Program-made: the position numbers and the translations under genes
Notes under the pieces: model-generated
Told to the model about the DNA's origin: nothing
Database searches by the model: none
What the model saw: only the letters and a program-made list of their open reading frames with translations
Assembly: GCA_030728985.1 (NCBI GenBank)
Contig: JANQYI010000018.1
Span: forward strand, 1 to 64,000
Direction: 5' to 3'
Origin: Burkholderiaceae bacterium
GTDB taxonomy: Bacteria; Pseudomonadota; Gammaproteobacteria; Burkholderiales; Burkholderiaceae_B
DNA: 64,000 nt
Shown here: positions 8,376 to 17,102 of the stretch, in pieces
Position numbering within the stretch: the first letter of the stretch is position 1
How the letters are laid out: each line of letters starts with the position of its first letter

Positions 8376-9260
8376 ATGTCTATTCTTATCAACAAAGATA
8401 CTAAAGTCGTTACACAGGGTATCACCGGCAAAACCGGTCAGTTTCATACCCGCACTTCGCGTGCCTATGCTAATGGACAGGAGGCCTTTGTTGCGGGTGT
8501 GCACCCAACGAAGGCGGGTGAAAATTTTGAAGGCATTCCTATCTTTGCCTCGGTCAAAGAAGCAAAAGCCGAGACCGGTGCCAATGTCTCTGTTATCTAT
8601 GTGCCTCCTGCAGGCGCCGCGGCTGCGATTTGGGAAGGCATCGAAGCCGAGTTGGACTTGGTGATTTGTATCACCGAAGGTATTCCGGTTCGCGATCTTC
8701 TCGAAATTAAAGATCGCATGGCAAGGATGAAGAGCAAGACGCTGTTGCTCGGACCGAATTGCCCCGGTTTAATCACACCCGATGAAATCAAAATCGGCAT
8801 CATGCCCGGTCATATTCACCGCAAGGGTCGGATCGGCATCGTGAGCCGTTCGGGTACATTGACCTACGAAGCCGTTGCGCAAGTGACCGAGCTTGGGTTG
8901 GGGCAGTCTAGTGCCGTGGGTATTGGTGGCGATCCCATCAATGGCATGAAGCATATCGATGTACTCAAAATGTTTAACGAAGATCCTGAAACCGATGCGG
9001 TTATCATGATTGGCGAGATTGGAGGTCCTGACGAGGTCAATGCCGCTTTGTGGGCGAAAGACAACATGAAAAAGCCACTGGTCGGCTTTATCGCAGGTGT
9101 CACGGCCCCTGCCGGCAAGCGCATGGGGCATGCCGGCGCTCTGATTTCCGGTGGCGCCGACACGGCTGACGCCAAGCTTGAAATCATGGAAGCTTGCGGT
9201 ATCCGGACAACGAAGAACCCCTCAGAAATGGGTAAGCTTCTCAAGTCAGTCCTGTCCTAG
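8376..9260 (+). CDS. sucD: Succinyl-CoA synthetase alpha subunit
   Basis: The catalytic alpha subunit of succinyl-CoA synthetase, partner of sucC. The 294-residue protein opens MSILINKDTKVVTQGITG with the CoA-binding Rossmann fold (GKTGQFHT, GVHPTKAG). It contains GPNCPG and the phospho-histidine segment RMGHAGALISGG, with His252 as the expected phosphorylated residue. Length is standard. It ends just before a strong rho-independent terminator, so sucCD form one operon. Confidence 0.97.
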   Translation: MSILINKDTKVVTQGITGKTGQFHTRTSRAYANGQEAFVAGVHPTKAGENFEGIPIFASVKEAKAETGANVSVIYVPPAGAAAAIWEGIEAELDLVICITEGIPVRDLLEIKDRMARMKSKTLLLGPNCPGLITPDEIKIGIMPGHIHRKGRIGIVSRSGTLTYEAVAQVTELGLGQSSAVGIGGDPINGMKHIDVLKMFNEDPETDAVIMIGEIGGPDEVNAALWAKDNMKKPLVGFIAGVTAPAGKRMGHAGALISGGADTADAKLEIMEACGIRTTKNPSEMGKLLKSVLS

Positions 9261-9290
9261 CAAAGCTTCTCTCGTCTTATACGTTGCTTG

Positions 9291-9328
9291 AAAACGCCGG
9301 TTTGTCTTTGACTCGCCGGCGTTTTTAT
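9291..9328 (+). terminator. Rho-independent terminator of sucCD
   Basis: AAAACGCCGG pairs perfectly with CCGGCGTTTT across a 15-base loop, and the right arm runs into a T-rich stretch. It lies 30 bases after the sucD stop codon. Confidence 0.9.
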
Positions 9329-9456
9329 TTCCTTAACCTTATTTCAGATCAAGCCTTTTCGTTCGCTTTACTGAATTATTCTGCGGTCCGTGTTCCAATT
9401 GGAGTCATTGTTTTGCCTTCGAACTTTGCACGTTTTTATCAATCACAGGACACATG

Positions 9457-9561
9457 ATGGAAAATAACAAGCCTAAACGCAGCTTGACGATATTGCAGTG
9501 GTTGGGATTGCTCGGTGTGATCGGCATCGTGTTGACGATTGTTTTGAACTATTTGCGTTGA
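9457..9561 (+). CDS. Small single-helix membrane protein upstream of hemC
   Basis: This ORF is below the track's length limit. It reads [19 protein letters not shown] and onward to NYLR, 34 residues from ATG 9457 (35 from ATG 9454). AGGA at 9447-9450 has ideal spacing (six bases) to ATG 9457. The basic N-terminus followed by about 22 hydrophobic residues (roughly residues 10-32) predicts one inner-membrane helix with the N-terminus in the cytoplasm. It ends ten bases before the GTG of hemC, so it is probably translated from the same message. I do not recognise a family and infer no function. Confidence 0.6.
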   Translation: MENNKPKRSLTILQWLGLLGVIGIVLTIVLNYLR

Positions 9562-9571
9562 GAGTACACGA

Positions 9572-10504
9572 GTGAGCTCTAGAAACTTAGTGATTGCGAC
9601 GCGAGCCAGCCGCCTGGCATTGTGGCAGGCTGAACACGTGCAAGCGCGGTTGCGCGAGATATATCCAGACGTACAGGTTGACTTGCTCAAGCTCAGCACC
9701 CGAGGCGACGAGATCCTGGATCGTAGCTTATCAAAAGTGGGTGGTAAGGGTCTGTTTATCAAAGAGCTTGAGTATGCGCTACTAGATGGACGTGCCGATT
9801 TGGCGGTACATTCCCTCAAGGATGTTCCCGTTGATATGGAGGCGCCTTTTGAGCTTTCTACGGTATTGAGTCGTGCTGATTGTCGCGATGCTTTTGTGTC
9901 AAATGACTATGCGGATCTGTCTGATCTGCCAGCTGGAGCCATCGTTGGGACCTCAAGTTTGCGGCGAGAAGCGCAGCTGAGAGCGCGATACCCTGAGCTT
10001 GTGATTCATGCTTTGCGAGGCAATCTGGATACTCGACTGGGTAAGCTCGATCGTGGCGAGTATGCTGCCATCATTCTTGCCTCTGCAGGACTTGAGCGTC
10101 TCGGTTTGAGCCATCGTATTCGTTTGCGAATGACGACGCAGGCCTCTTTGCCAGCCGCCGGACAAGGCGCCCTCGGCATTGAAATTTTGCAGTCACGCTC
10201 AGATCTTCGTGAGCTGTTGGCGCCACTTGCTTGTCCTGATACGACCGTTTGCACGCTCGCCGAGCGAGCGGTTTCGCGCGCGCTTGGTGGTTCTTGCCAG
10301 GTACCTTTGGCGGCCTACGCCCAGTTAGATGGTGAGCGACTCAAGTTGCGAGCCCTTGTCGCAACGCCTGATGGCAAGACTATCTATCGTGCGCAGCTCG
10401 AAGGAGCGCCAGCGCAGGCTGAGCAGCTCGGATTTGCCGTGGCTCAGCAATTAATCACCCAAGGTGCAGGGGATATTTTGGCAAGTTTGACCGAGCCCTC
10501 TTGA
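9572..10504 (+). CDS. hemC: Porphobilinogen deaminase (hydroxymethylbilane synthase)
   Basis: Joins four porphobilinogens into hydroxymethylbilane in tetrapyrrole synthesis. The 310-residue protein has the family signatures [34 protein letters not shown] and [10 protein letters not shown]. The dipyrromethane cofactor attaches to Cys242 in [13 protein letters not shown]. Start is GTG at 9572 with a GAGAG ribosome site seven bases upstream, ten bases after the tiny membrane protein. It is followed six bases on by hemD, starting the haem cluster hemC-hemD-hemX-hemY. Confidence 0.97.
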   Translation: MSSRNLVIATRASRLALWQAEHVQARLREIYPDVQVDLLKLSTRGDEILDRSLSKVGGKGLFIKELEYALLDGRADLAVHSLKDVPVDMEAPFELSTVLSRADCRDAFVSNDYADLSDLPAGAIVGTSSLRREAQLRARYPELVIHALRGNLDTRLGKLDRGEYAAIILASAGLERLGLSHRIRLRMTTQASLPAAGQGALGIEILQSRSDLRELLAPLACPDTTVCTLAERAVSRALGGSCQVPLAAYAQLDGERLKLRALVATPDGKTIYRAQLEGAPAQAEQLGFAVAQQLITQGAGDILASLTEPS

Positions 10505-10510
10505 CACGCC

Positions 10511-11329
10511 ATGACGCCACTTCATCCTACTGCGATTTTGACGCGTCCCGCCGGCCGTAATACAAACGTGATGAATGGATTAGCGCGGCGCGGATGGTCC
10601 GTTGTGGAGTGTCCTGCGCTGGATATCCGTGAGGGGATGCCAGACGCGGGTCCAGTGCCCACGCCTGAAGGCTATGACCTGGTTATCTTTGTCAGCCGTG
10701 CTGCCGTCACTGGCTATCACAGCCAATTAGTGGCTGCGGGTAAAGCGGACAATATTTGCTGGCCGCTCAATACGAAAGTGGCAAGTATGGGGCCGGTGAC
10801 GGCGTCTGTGATTCGTAGGGTGTTTGGTGATGCGTTGTCGGTTTTGCATCCAGCCCCTGACGATGCGCAAGACTCAGAGTCGTTGTGGCCGCTATTGATG
10901 GCCCTTAAAGACCCTCTCCAACGTGTGCTGATTGTGCGAGGTCAGGACGGTCGTGATTGGCTCAGTCAGCGCTTGAATCAGCAGGGCATCAGCGTCGAGC
11001 TGCATCAAGCCTATCGCCGCCAGCCCGCGCAGTGGTCTTGCACGTTGAATAAACATTTTGTGGCGCTTAGTCAGCAAGATACGCTACCGACATGGTTGTT
11101 AACCAGCCCTCATGGCATAGACGCCATTTATAAGAACCTTGACGCCTTAAGCTTGCTGGATTGGTTTGTGCGCAGTTCGTTTGTTCTGACGCATGAGCGT
11201 CTTAAGCCGCTGCTCACCAAAATCTTAGAGGCTCGATCGCAACATTTGTCCGGTGTTCTTAAATGTGTGGTGGCAGGTCCCGAGGATGATGTCATTTTGG
11301 ATGGCTTTGAGCAGATTTCTCGTTCCTAG
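10511..11329 (+). CDS. hemD: Uroporphyrinogen-III synthase
   Basis: Cyclises hydroxymethylbilane to uroporphyrinogen III. Sequence conservation in this family is low, but the 272-residue protein starts with TAILTRPAGRNTNV, has the typical FVSRAAVTGY strand-turn, the central LIVRGQDGRDWLSQRL and the late LLTSPHGIDAI motif, and lies directly after hemC. It is soluble with two Rossmann-like lobes by family knowledge. The gap to hemX is 123 bases and shows no gene. Confidence 0.92.
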   Translation: MTPLHPTAILTRPAGRNTNVMNGLARRGWSVVECPALDIREGMPDAGPVPTPEGYDLVIFVSRAAVTGYHSQLVAAGKADNICWPLNTKVASMGPVTASVIRRVFGDALSVLHPAPDDAQDSESLWPLLMALKDPLQRVLIVRGQDGRDWLSQRLNQQGISVELHQAYRRQPAQWSCTLNKHFVALSQQDTLPTWLLTSPHGIDAIYKNLDALSLLDWFVRSSFVLTHERLKPLLTKILEARSQHLSGVLKCVVAGPEDDVILDGFEQISRS

Positions 11330-11452
11330 ACGTCGAGCTTTTTTTCTTGGTGCAGGTCGCGAATACTTCGATGGCCTAGACTGTCTGGACCCGTCACCGT
11401 GTTTTTCGCTGAAAAAGGCGATTTTTTCTAGCGCTAGGGCTACAATTACTCT

Positions 11453-12637
11453 ATGACTGAAGCTCAATCCCCCAGCCATCCGCAACCAAGCGCTGACTTG
11501 CCCGACACTAAAAAGCCCTCGACTAGGCGCTCATGGCCATTCTTATTGACCATCATATTTTTCCTGATCGCGCTGCTTGCCTTGGGTGGAGCCTGGTTTC
11601 AACAAAAACGTTTTGAAAATGCGGGTCGAGAGGTCGGCAAGCAGGTTCAGGGTTTGACAGTGTTGTTGAATGAGGCGCGACGTGATGCTACGCAGGCCTT
11701 GGGGCTCGCTCAGTCTCAAGCCGGTCGGATTGCACTCCTCGAACAGGCCCAACTTGAGGCAAAGAGTCAGTATGCGACCTTGGAACAACTTTGGGTCGGT
11801 ACAAACAAAGGCATGGAAGACTCCATGCTTGCCAATGATATTGATCGCCTGCTCACAACGGCCAATCAACAACTCCGCTTATCAGGCAACGTCAACAATG
11901 CGATCATGACGCTTGAGGCGTCTCAAGCTTTGCTCGCGCGTGCGGATCGTGCTCGTTTTGCAAAATTACAAGGCGCGATCAGTCTGGATCTTGATCGTCT
12001 GAGAGCCGTACCCTTGGTCGATATCGCGCAACTATCAAACAAGCTTGACGCATTGAGTGCGCTCGTGGCACGAGCGCCTTTGGTTTTGCCGGATGCTGCC
12101 GCGGCTGTGATGACTGGATCGAGCGATACCGTACCTAGCGTATCTATGGAGAAAACTAAGCCTACTCAGCCTGCGCGCACGGATGCTTCCGCGACGACTA
12201 AATTACCTTCCGCTGAGCAGGCGTGGTGGAAAAATGCGCTCGACAAAACGCTGGACTGGTCCGCTTCCGCTTCGGCGCTGGTGGTGCGTGAGTTCGCCGA
12301 GGTCGTGAGTATTCAGCGCGTGAGTGATGCGAATGCGCTGTTGATGTCACCCGAACAGGGATCCTTGTTGCGCGCCACGCTTCGTACGCGTGTCTTGACC
12401 GCGCAAATGGCACTGTTGATGAAGCAGGAGTCGGTATGGAAAGCCGAGCTCGCTCATCTTCAACAAAGCATTTCGTCGCGTTACGATCCCAAGGCCGCGG
12501 AGACCGTCGCAGCATTGCGCTTAGTCAAGGAGTTGGCAACCATTCAGATTGCGGCTGCGTTGCCAGACATCAAAGAAAGCTTTTCTGCTCTTGAATCGGT
12601 GCGCGCTTCAGAGCCTGCACCTCTTGGTGGGCAATAG
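11453..12637 (+). CDS. hemX: HemX family membrane protein
   Basis: A 394-residue protein with a Pro/Ser-rich cytoplasmic N-terminus, one membrane helix (about residues 29-48, SWPFLLTIIFFLIALLALGG) and a long periplasmic helical region containing YATLEQLW, LLTTANQQLRLSGNV and ALDKTLDWSASA. This is the HemX family encoded between hemD and hemY. It is often labelled uroporphyrinogen-III C-methyltransferase, but the protein lacks a methyltransferase fold and its role is unproven. A Thr/Ala/Pro-rich spacer (about residues 215-255) divides the periplasmic part. It ends two bases before the hemY start. Confidence 0.88.
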   Translation: MTEAQSPSHPQPSADLPDTKKPSTRRSWPFLLTIIFFLIALLALGGAWFQQKRFENAGREVGKQVQGLTVLLNEARRDATQALGLAQSQAGRIALLEQAQLEAKSQYATLEQLWVGTNKGMEDSMLANDIDRLLTTANQQLRLSGNVNNAIMTLEASQALLARADRARFAKLQGAISLDLDRLRAVPLVDIAQLSNKLDALSALVARAPLVLPDAAAAVMTGSSDTVPSVSMEKTKPTQPARTDASATTKLPSAEQAWWKNALDKTLDWSASASALVVREFAEVVSIQRVSDANALLMSPEQGSLLRATLRTRVLTAQMALLMKQESVWKAELAHLQQSISSRYDPKAAETVAALRLVKELATIQIAAALPDIKESFSALESVRASEPAPLGGQ

Positions 12638-12639
12638 TA

Positions 12640-14073
12640 ATGCGAACCTGGTTATGGTCACTCGTATTATTGACAGCCGCGGTCGTCATGGCGGTGGTGC
12701 TGAGAGAAAACACCGGTCACGTGTTAATTCTCGTCAATGATTGGCGTCTACAAGTTTCACTGGCCTTTGCCGTGGTGTCTTTGTTCGGTTTGTTCGTGTT
12801 GGTGTATTGGCTTTTGCGTGTTTCTGCTTGGTTGGCGGCGATCCCAATTCGGGTTCGGAGCTGGAGTACACGACGTCATGTCAGACGTGACCAAGAGTTG
12901 CTGGAGCAAGGCTGGACTGAGCTGTTAGAGGGTCGTTACTCGCATGCTGAAAAAGATCTGACCAAGCTGTTTGGCCGCAGCAAGGATGCCGGTCGCCAAG
13001 TACTGGCAGCATTGTCCGCGGCCAGAGCCGCACATGCCTTAGGTGAATTCGGCCGTCGCGATCATATGCTCGCGCTTGCCAAACAGAAAACCTCCGATGA
13101 TCCCTCGCACAAGGATGCCGTCGCGACGGCTGCGGCAGATCTTTATCTTGATCAAGGACTGGCTGCCCAGGCGCTCGAGGAGCTCCTCCCCCTGCAGGAC
13201 GGTGGTGCGCGTCACATCCATAGCTTGAGGTTGTTGCTCAGAGCGCACAGGCAACTGAATCGACATGATCAGGTGTTCACACTGGCCCGCACCTTGAACC
13301 GACGTGGTGCCCTTCACGACTCCGAGGCGCGACAAATCATCGAGGTCGCGGCAGCCGCGCGTCTGCGCGAAACAACACACTCTGGTGATTGGAAAGCTTT
13401 CTGGAAAGATTTAAAGTCCGAAGAACGCATGTTGACCGATGTCGCTCTCGCTGGAGCTGCTGCGTTTGAAGCCAACGGGCTTCTCGATGATGCTTCTCGT
13501 GCGCTTGAACAGTCTATTCCATTGTCTTTTGATCCTCGGCTTTTACTCGCTTATTCACGCGCCGAACCATCGCAAGTTAAACGCCGTCTTGAAAAAGCCG
13601 AGGCTTGGGTTCAGTCTCGCCCGAACGACCCGGATTTGCTTGCCGCGATTGGTAACTTGTGTCTGATTGGACAGATCTGGGGCCAGGCTGAAAACTATTT
13701 GTCTCGTAGTTTGTCCAAACGCGCCGATGCACGCGTTCATGCTTTGCTTGGCAGCTTGTTTGACAAGCTTAATCGGCCGAATGACGCGGCTGCGCAATGG
13801 CGGATGGCGACAGCGGTCGGTGCAGCACTACCCGTATTGGCTTCAGATTCATTCTTGCCTGTGGCAGATACCGCGTCCGATCCAAGCGTCTTGCATGCTG
13901 AGGGATTAGCGTATCTTTCCGAAAGCGGTTTTCAAGCAAATTGGGATCATCAGACGATCTCAGACCCCGGCCGTGATAACTTGGACGAGTACTTTGATAG
14001 CGCGCCCGTTGCGGCTTTAGGCGAGCCCGCCCCTGTGACGTCGCTTGCGCCCTTGCCGGAAAAAAAGTCTTAA
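12640..14073 (+). CDS. hemY: HemY family TPR membrane protein
   Basis: A 477-residue protein with two N-terminal membrane helices (about residues 3-21 and 38-62) followed by a cytoplasmic TPR-rich region, the standard HemY_N plus TPR layout. Signatures include RDQELLEQGWTELLEGRY and RVHALLGSLFDKLNRP. It is the partner of HemX in many proteobacteria and is placed with the haem genes, but its biochemical role is not settled. This is not the unrelated HemY/HemG protoporphyrinogen oxidase. The gene starts two bases after hemX, so it is translated from the same message. Confidence 0.88.
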   Translation: MRTWLWSLVLLTAAVVMAVVLRENTGHVLILVNDWRLQVSLAFAVVSLFGLFVLVYWLLRVSAWLAAIPIRVRSWSTRRHVRRDQELLEQGWTELLEGRYSHAEKDLTKLFGRSKDAGRQVLAALSAARAAHALGEFGRRDHMLALAKQKTSDDPSHKDAVATAAADLYLDQGLAAQALEELLPLQDGGARHIHSLRLLLRAHRQLNRHDQVFTLARTLNRRGALHDSEARQIIEVAAAARLRETTHSGDWKAFWKDLKSEERMLTDVALAGAAAFEANGLLDDASRALEQSIPLSFDPRLLLAYSRAEPSQVKRRLEKAEAWVQSRPNDPDLLAAIGNLCLIGQIWGQAENYLSRSLSKRADARVHALLGSLFDKLNRPNDAAAQWRMATAVGAALPVLASDSFLPVADTASDPSVLHAEGLAYLSESGFQANWDHQTISDPGRDNLDEYFDSAPVAALGEPAPVTSLAPLPEKKS

Positions 14074-14108
14074 CTTCTCATCTTTAATCTTTCAGGACGT
14101 CAATCAAC

Positions 14109-14807
14109 ATGTCTGACTTTGTATTCGAGCCGCAGGCAACTATCGGCTTACCTGTCGTGGGCAGCAACACGCTTTTTCCAGTACGTCGTGTGTATTGCGT
14201 GGGTCGTAACTATGCCGAACATGCCAAAGAGATGGGTTTTACGGGCCGCGAAGACCCCTTTTTTTTCTGTAAGCCCGCGGATGCTTTGATTCCTATTCCT
14301 GCCGGTCGCGCGGGCAAGATGCCTTATCCCGTTAAAACTTCAAATTTGCATTATGAGATGGAGTTGGTGGTCGCGCTCGACCGAGGTGGTCGAGATATCC
14401 CCGTGGATAAAGCAAACGAATGCGTCTTTGGTTACGCCTTGGGTCTTGATATGACACGTCGTGATTTGCAAGGTGAGGCCAAAAAACAAGGCAGGCCGTG
14501 GGAAGTGGGCAAGGGCTTTGATCAGTCTGGACCGATTGGTCCGATTCATCCAAAGTCTGCAACGGGTATTTTGTCTGAGGGCAATATTTCACTGCATGTG
14601 AATGGCCAGCAAAAACAGACCAGCGATTTATCGCAAATGATTTGGAATATTCCTGAGAGTATTTCCTATCTCTCAGGGTTGTTCGAACTCAAGGCCGGAG
14701 ACCTGATTTTTACCGGTACCCCTGAGGGCGTAGGTGCTGTCGTCAAAGGTGACAAACTCGTGGGCCAGATTGCTGGCCTGGGGGAGTTTGAGGTTCATAT
14801 CGTTTAA
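14109..14807 (+). CDS. Fumarylacetoacetate hydrolase family protein
   Basis: A 232-residue hydrolase of the FAH family, close to fumarylpyruvate hydrolases of gentisate degradation. It has the conserved VGRNYAEHAKEMG near residues 31-43, the metal-ligand segment HYEMELVVALD, GYALGLDMTRRDLQ with the third acidic ligand, the KGFDQSGPIGP loop and the FTGTPEGVGAV end motif. These enzymes split a C-C bond in acylpyruvate-type substrates using a divalent metal. No gentisate genes are nearby, so the substrate is uncertain. It converges with the HMG-CoA-lyase-like gene 15 bases downstream. Confidence 0.88.
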   Translation: MSDFVFEPQATIGLPVVGSNTLFPVRRVYCVGRNYAEHAKEMGFTGREDPFFFCKPADALIPIPAGRAGKMPYPVKTSNLHYEMELVVALDRGGRDIPVDKANECVFGYALGLDMTRRDLQGEAKKQGRPWEVGKGFDQSGPIGPIHPKSATGILSEGNISLHVNGQQKQTSDLSQMIWNIPESISYLSGLFELKAGDLIFTGTPEGVGAVVKGDKLVGQIAGLGEFEVHIV

Positions 14808-14822
14808 ATTGAGCGCCAGCCC

Positions 14823-15776
14823 TTAAACGGGCTTGCCAATATCAGCGGCATACGCCGGGGCGGGATGCAAGGTGTTTCTTGCGCCCGCCTTGAGTAATTG
14901 GCTCGGTACATCGTGGCCGATTAGACCGGGCAACATGGCCGATACCTTCAAGAGTCGATCGAGATCGATCTGGGTGTCAAAGCCCTCTAACTCAAGCATG
15001 TGAACCATGTCTTCCGTGCAGGCGTTGCCACTCGCACCCGGCGCGTAAGGGCATCCCCCGATTCCACCCAATGACGCATCAAAGCGGTTGATCCCCGCGC
15101 TGATGGCAGCCAGAACATTGGCTTGCGCCATCGAGCGTGTGTTGTGGAAATGCAGGGTAAAAACCATGTCAGGGAAGAGTGTTTTTGCGCGCGTCGCGAT
15201 CGAACGGACTTGCGAAGGGTAAGCCATGCCTGTGGTGTCGCAGAGCGTTGCGCGTTTGACGCCCAGATTGGCAAAGCGCTCAACCCAGCGCATGACTTCG
15301 TCTTCGCTGACATCACCTTCCATCGGGCAGCCAAAGGTCGTCGATAACGAAATATTGATCGCGACGGCGCTTCCAGAAATCGCCGAGACCACTTGCTCTA
15401 ATTGTGTAAAAGACTGCTCTCGCGTCATACGCAGATTGGAGCGATTGTGCGTTTCGCTCATGGACATGACGAGATTGGCTTCATCGATACCGCAAGACAG
15501 CGCGCGCTCGGCGCCGCGCACATTGGGGACGAGCACGGTATATTCCACCCCGGGTTGACGCGTGATTTCGTGCATGACGCGTTCTGCGTCACGCAGGGCC
15601 GGGATTGCTTTGGGAGAGGTAAAGGAGGTGACTTCAATCTTGGCAAAGCCACATTGGCTCAAGGCATCAATCACGAGGACTTTATCTTCGGTCTCGATGA
15701 ACTGAGCCTCGTTTTGAAAGCCATCGCGCGTGGCGACTTCTTGCATGTAAATTCGGGGGCGTGTGATTTGCGTCAT
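14823..15776 (-). CDS. HMG-CoA lyase family enzyme (candidate (R)-citramalyl-CoA lyase)
   Basis: A TIM-barrel lyase of the DRE-TIM/HMG-CoA lyase family, 317 residues. The motifs EVATRDGFQNE, the metal-binding HFHNTRSMAQAN and the catalytic loop GGCPYAPGASGNACTED are intact. The family cleaves HMG-CoA or related 3-hydroxy-3-methyl acyl-CoAs such as citramalyl-CoA. I start at ATG 15776 (MTQITRPRIYMQEV). The track's start adds His/Thr repeats translated from a 17-base tandem repeat, which are unlikely to be protein. It lies after a CaiB-type CoA-transferase and LeuCD homologues; that neighbourhood points to citramalyl-CoA rather than HMG-CoA, which is inference. Confidence 0.88.
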   Translation of the reverse strand: MTQITRPRIYMQEVATRDGFQNEAQFIETEDKVLVIDALSQCGFAKIEVTSFTSPKAIPALRDAERVMHEITRQPGVEYTVLVPNVRGAERALSCGIDEANLVMSMSETHNRSNLRMTREQSFTQLEQVVSAISGSAVAINISLSTTFGCPMEGDVSEDEVMRWVERFANLGVKRATLCDTTGMAYPSQVRSIATRAKTLFPDMVFTLHFHNTRSMAQANVLAAISAGINRFDASLGGIGGCPYAPGASGNACTEDMVHMLELEGFDTQIDLDRLLKVSAMLPGLIGHDVPSQLLKAGARNTLHPAPAYAADIGKPV

Positions 15777-15780
15777 GATG

Positions 15781-15814
15781 TGTGTGTGATGTGTATGTGT
15801 GTGTGATGTGTATG
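15781..15814. repeat. Two perfect 17-bp tandem repeats
   Basis: TGTGTGTGATGTGTATG occurs twice without mismatch, ending five bases before the lyase start codon when read on the minus strand. It occupies the place where the ribosome site should be, and none is visible. Confidence 0.9.
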
Positions 15815-15842
15815 TGATCAAAAATTAAAGTGATAAAAGTCG

Positions 15843-15902
15843 TAGATGATGTTGGCGGAGATGATGCCAGCTTAGATCATGCCGGCATTAGATGATGCCG
15901 CG
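15843..15902. repeat. Four imperfect ~15-bp repeats copying the CoA-transferase 3' end
   Basis: TAGATGATGTTGGC, GAGATGATGCCAGC, TAGATCATGCCGGC and TAGATGATGCCGCG follow each other with periods of 15, 15 and 16 bases. The last copy holds the final codons and stop of the CoA-transferase gene (minus strand GGCATCATCTAA), so the gene's end appears to have been duplicated into the spacer. Confidence 0.8.
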
Positions 15903-17102
15903 TTCTTTCCAGTCTGCTTGTTGCGCGGCACCGATCCCTAGCCCTTCGAGCACCTCGGCCGTGTGTTGGCCCAGTTCAGGAGCCGGGCGAGTGATTTGTC
16001 CCGGAGTCTGGCTCAGCTTTGGCACGATCCCCGGAACTTGCACCACGGACCCATCGGGCAGGGTCGCATCCAGAATCATATCGCGAGCCTGATAGTGTGG
16101 ATCATGGGCGATGTCTGCGGCATCGTAGCTTTTGCCGGCGGGTACGCCAGCCTTGTTCATCGCCTCGAGCACATCGTCCAGGGGATATTGCTCGGTATAG
16201 GCTGAAATCGCGGCGTCGATACCCTCCGCATTTGCGGCACGTCCTACGTTGTTGGCAAGACTTGGATCGGTCGCCAAGTCTTCGCGACCAATGGCTTGCA
16301 TGAGTCTTTTGTAGATGCTGTCGCCGTTGCCGGCGATCAAGGCGTAACGGCCATCGCGGCACAAATACGCATTGGTCGGCACGATCCCAGGCATGCTGGC
16401 GCCGGAGGGCTGTCGCACTACACCAAATTTTGAGTATTCGGGCAAGAGACTTTCCATCATATTAAAGACGGACTCATAGAGTGCGACGTCGACCTCCTGA
16501 CCGACACCACCTTGCTGCTCACGATGTCTCAGTGCCATCATGACACCGATCACACCGTGCAGTCCGGATAAGGTGTCGCCGATCGATACCCCAACCCGGA
16601 CAGGAGGACGTCCTGGTTCACCGCTGAGGTAGCGTAAGCCTCCCATGGCTTCTCCGATCACGCCAAACCCGGGGCGGTCTCGGTAGGGACCGGATTGACC
16701 GTAGCCGGAGACACGCAGCATGATGAGCTTTGGATTGATCGCATGCAGATCCTTGAAACCCAAGCCCCATTTTTCCATCGCGCCAGGGCGAAAATTTTCA
16801 ATCAAAATATCCGCATCGGCAGCCAGTTGTCGAATGACCTCCTGTCCTTCTGGCTGACGCAAATCAAGCGTCACGGAGCGCTTGTTACGGGCGTGCGCAG
16901 CCCACCAGACCGACGTGCCCTCGTGCAAGAGGCGCCACGTCCGCAGGGGATCACCCGTTTTAGGGGGTTCGATCTTGATCACATCTGCACCAAATTCAGC
17001 GAGAATTTTCGATGCGAAAGGACCTGCGATCAGTTGACCGAGTTCGAGGACGCGCAAACCGCTCAGTGGAAGGGACATTGTCTGATCTAGGGGGCTAGCC
17101 AT
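15888..17102 (-). CDS. CaiB/BaiF family CoA-transferase
   Basis: A 404-residue class III CoA-transferase that moves CoA between carboxylic acids through an enzyme-bound anhydride. It shows LSGLRVLELGQLIAGP, DVIKIEPPKTGDPLR, the RNKRSVTLDLR strand and the catalytic Asp176 in VGVSIGDTLSG, with the late AGVPAGKSYDAADI motif. The ATG at 17102 has AAGAGAGAA upstream and overlaps the end of leuD by 16 bases; an internal ATG at 17078 (MSLPLSG) is an alternative start. Close family members include succinyl-CoA:(R)-citramalate and malate CoA-transferases, which fits the LeuCD and lyase neighbours, but the acid is not proven. Confidence 0.9.
   Translation of the reverse strand: MASPLDQTMSLPLSGLRVLELGQLIAGPFASKILAEFGADVIKIEPPKTGDPLRTWRLLHEGTSVWWAAHARNKRSVTLDLRQPEGQEVIRQLAADADILIENFRPGAMEKWGLGFKDLHAINPKLIMLRVSGYGQSGPYRDRPGFGVIGEAMGGLRYLSGEPGRPPVRVGVSIGDTLSGLHGVIGVMMALRHREQQGGVGQEVDVALYESVFNMMESLLPEYSKFGVVRQPSGASMPGIVPTNAYLCRDGRYALIAGNGDSIYKRLMQAIGREDLATDPSLANNVGRAANAEGIDAAISAYTEQYPLDDVLEAMNKAGVPAGKSYDAADIAHDPHYQARDMILDATLPDGSVVQVPGIVPKLSQTPGQITRPAPELGQHTAEVLEGLGIGAAQQADWKERGII

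Noticed and set aside
14818-14833. AGCCC-TTAAAC-GGGCT inverted repeat at the convergent FAH/lyase junction as a terminator
   Set aside because: Five-base stem, no T-run on either side, and it overlaps the lyase stop codon; too weak to call.
15777-15821. His/Thr-rich N-terminus (THTHHTHI) of the lyase ORF, possible metal-binding peptide
   Set aside because: It is translated from a 17-base non-coding repeat, and the family N-terminus begins at MTQITRPRIY; no ribosome site supports the longer form.
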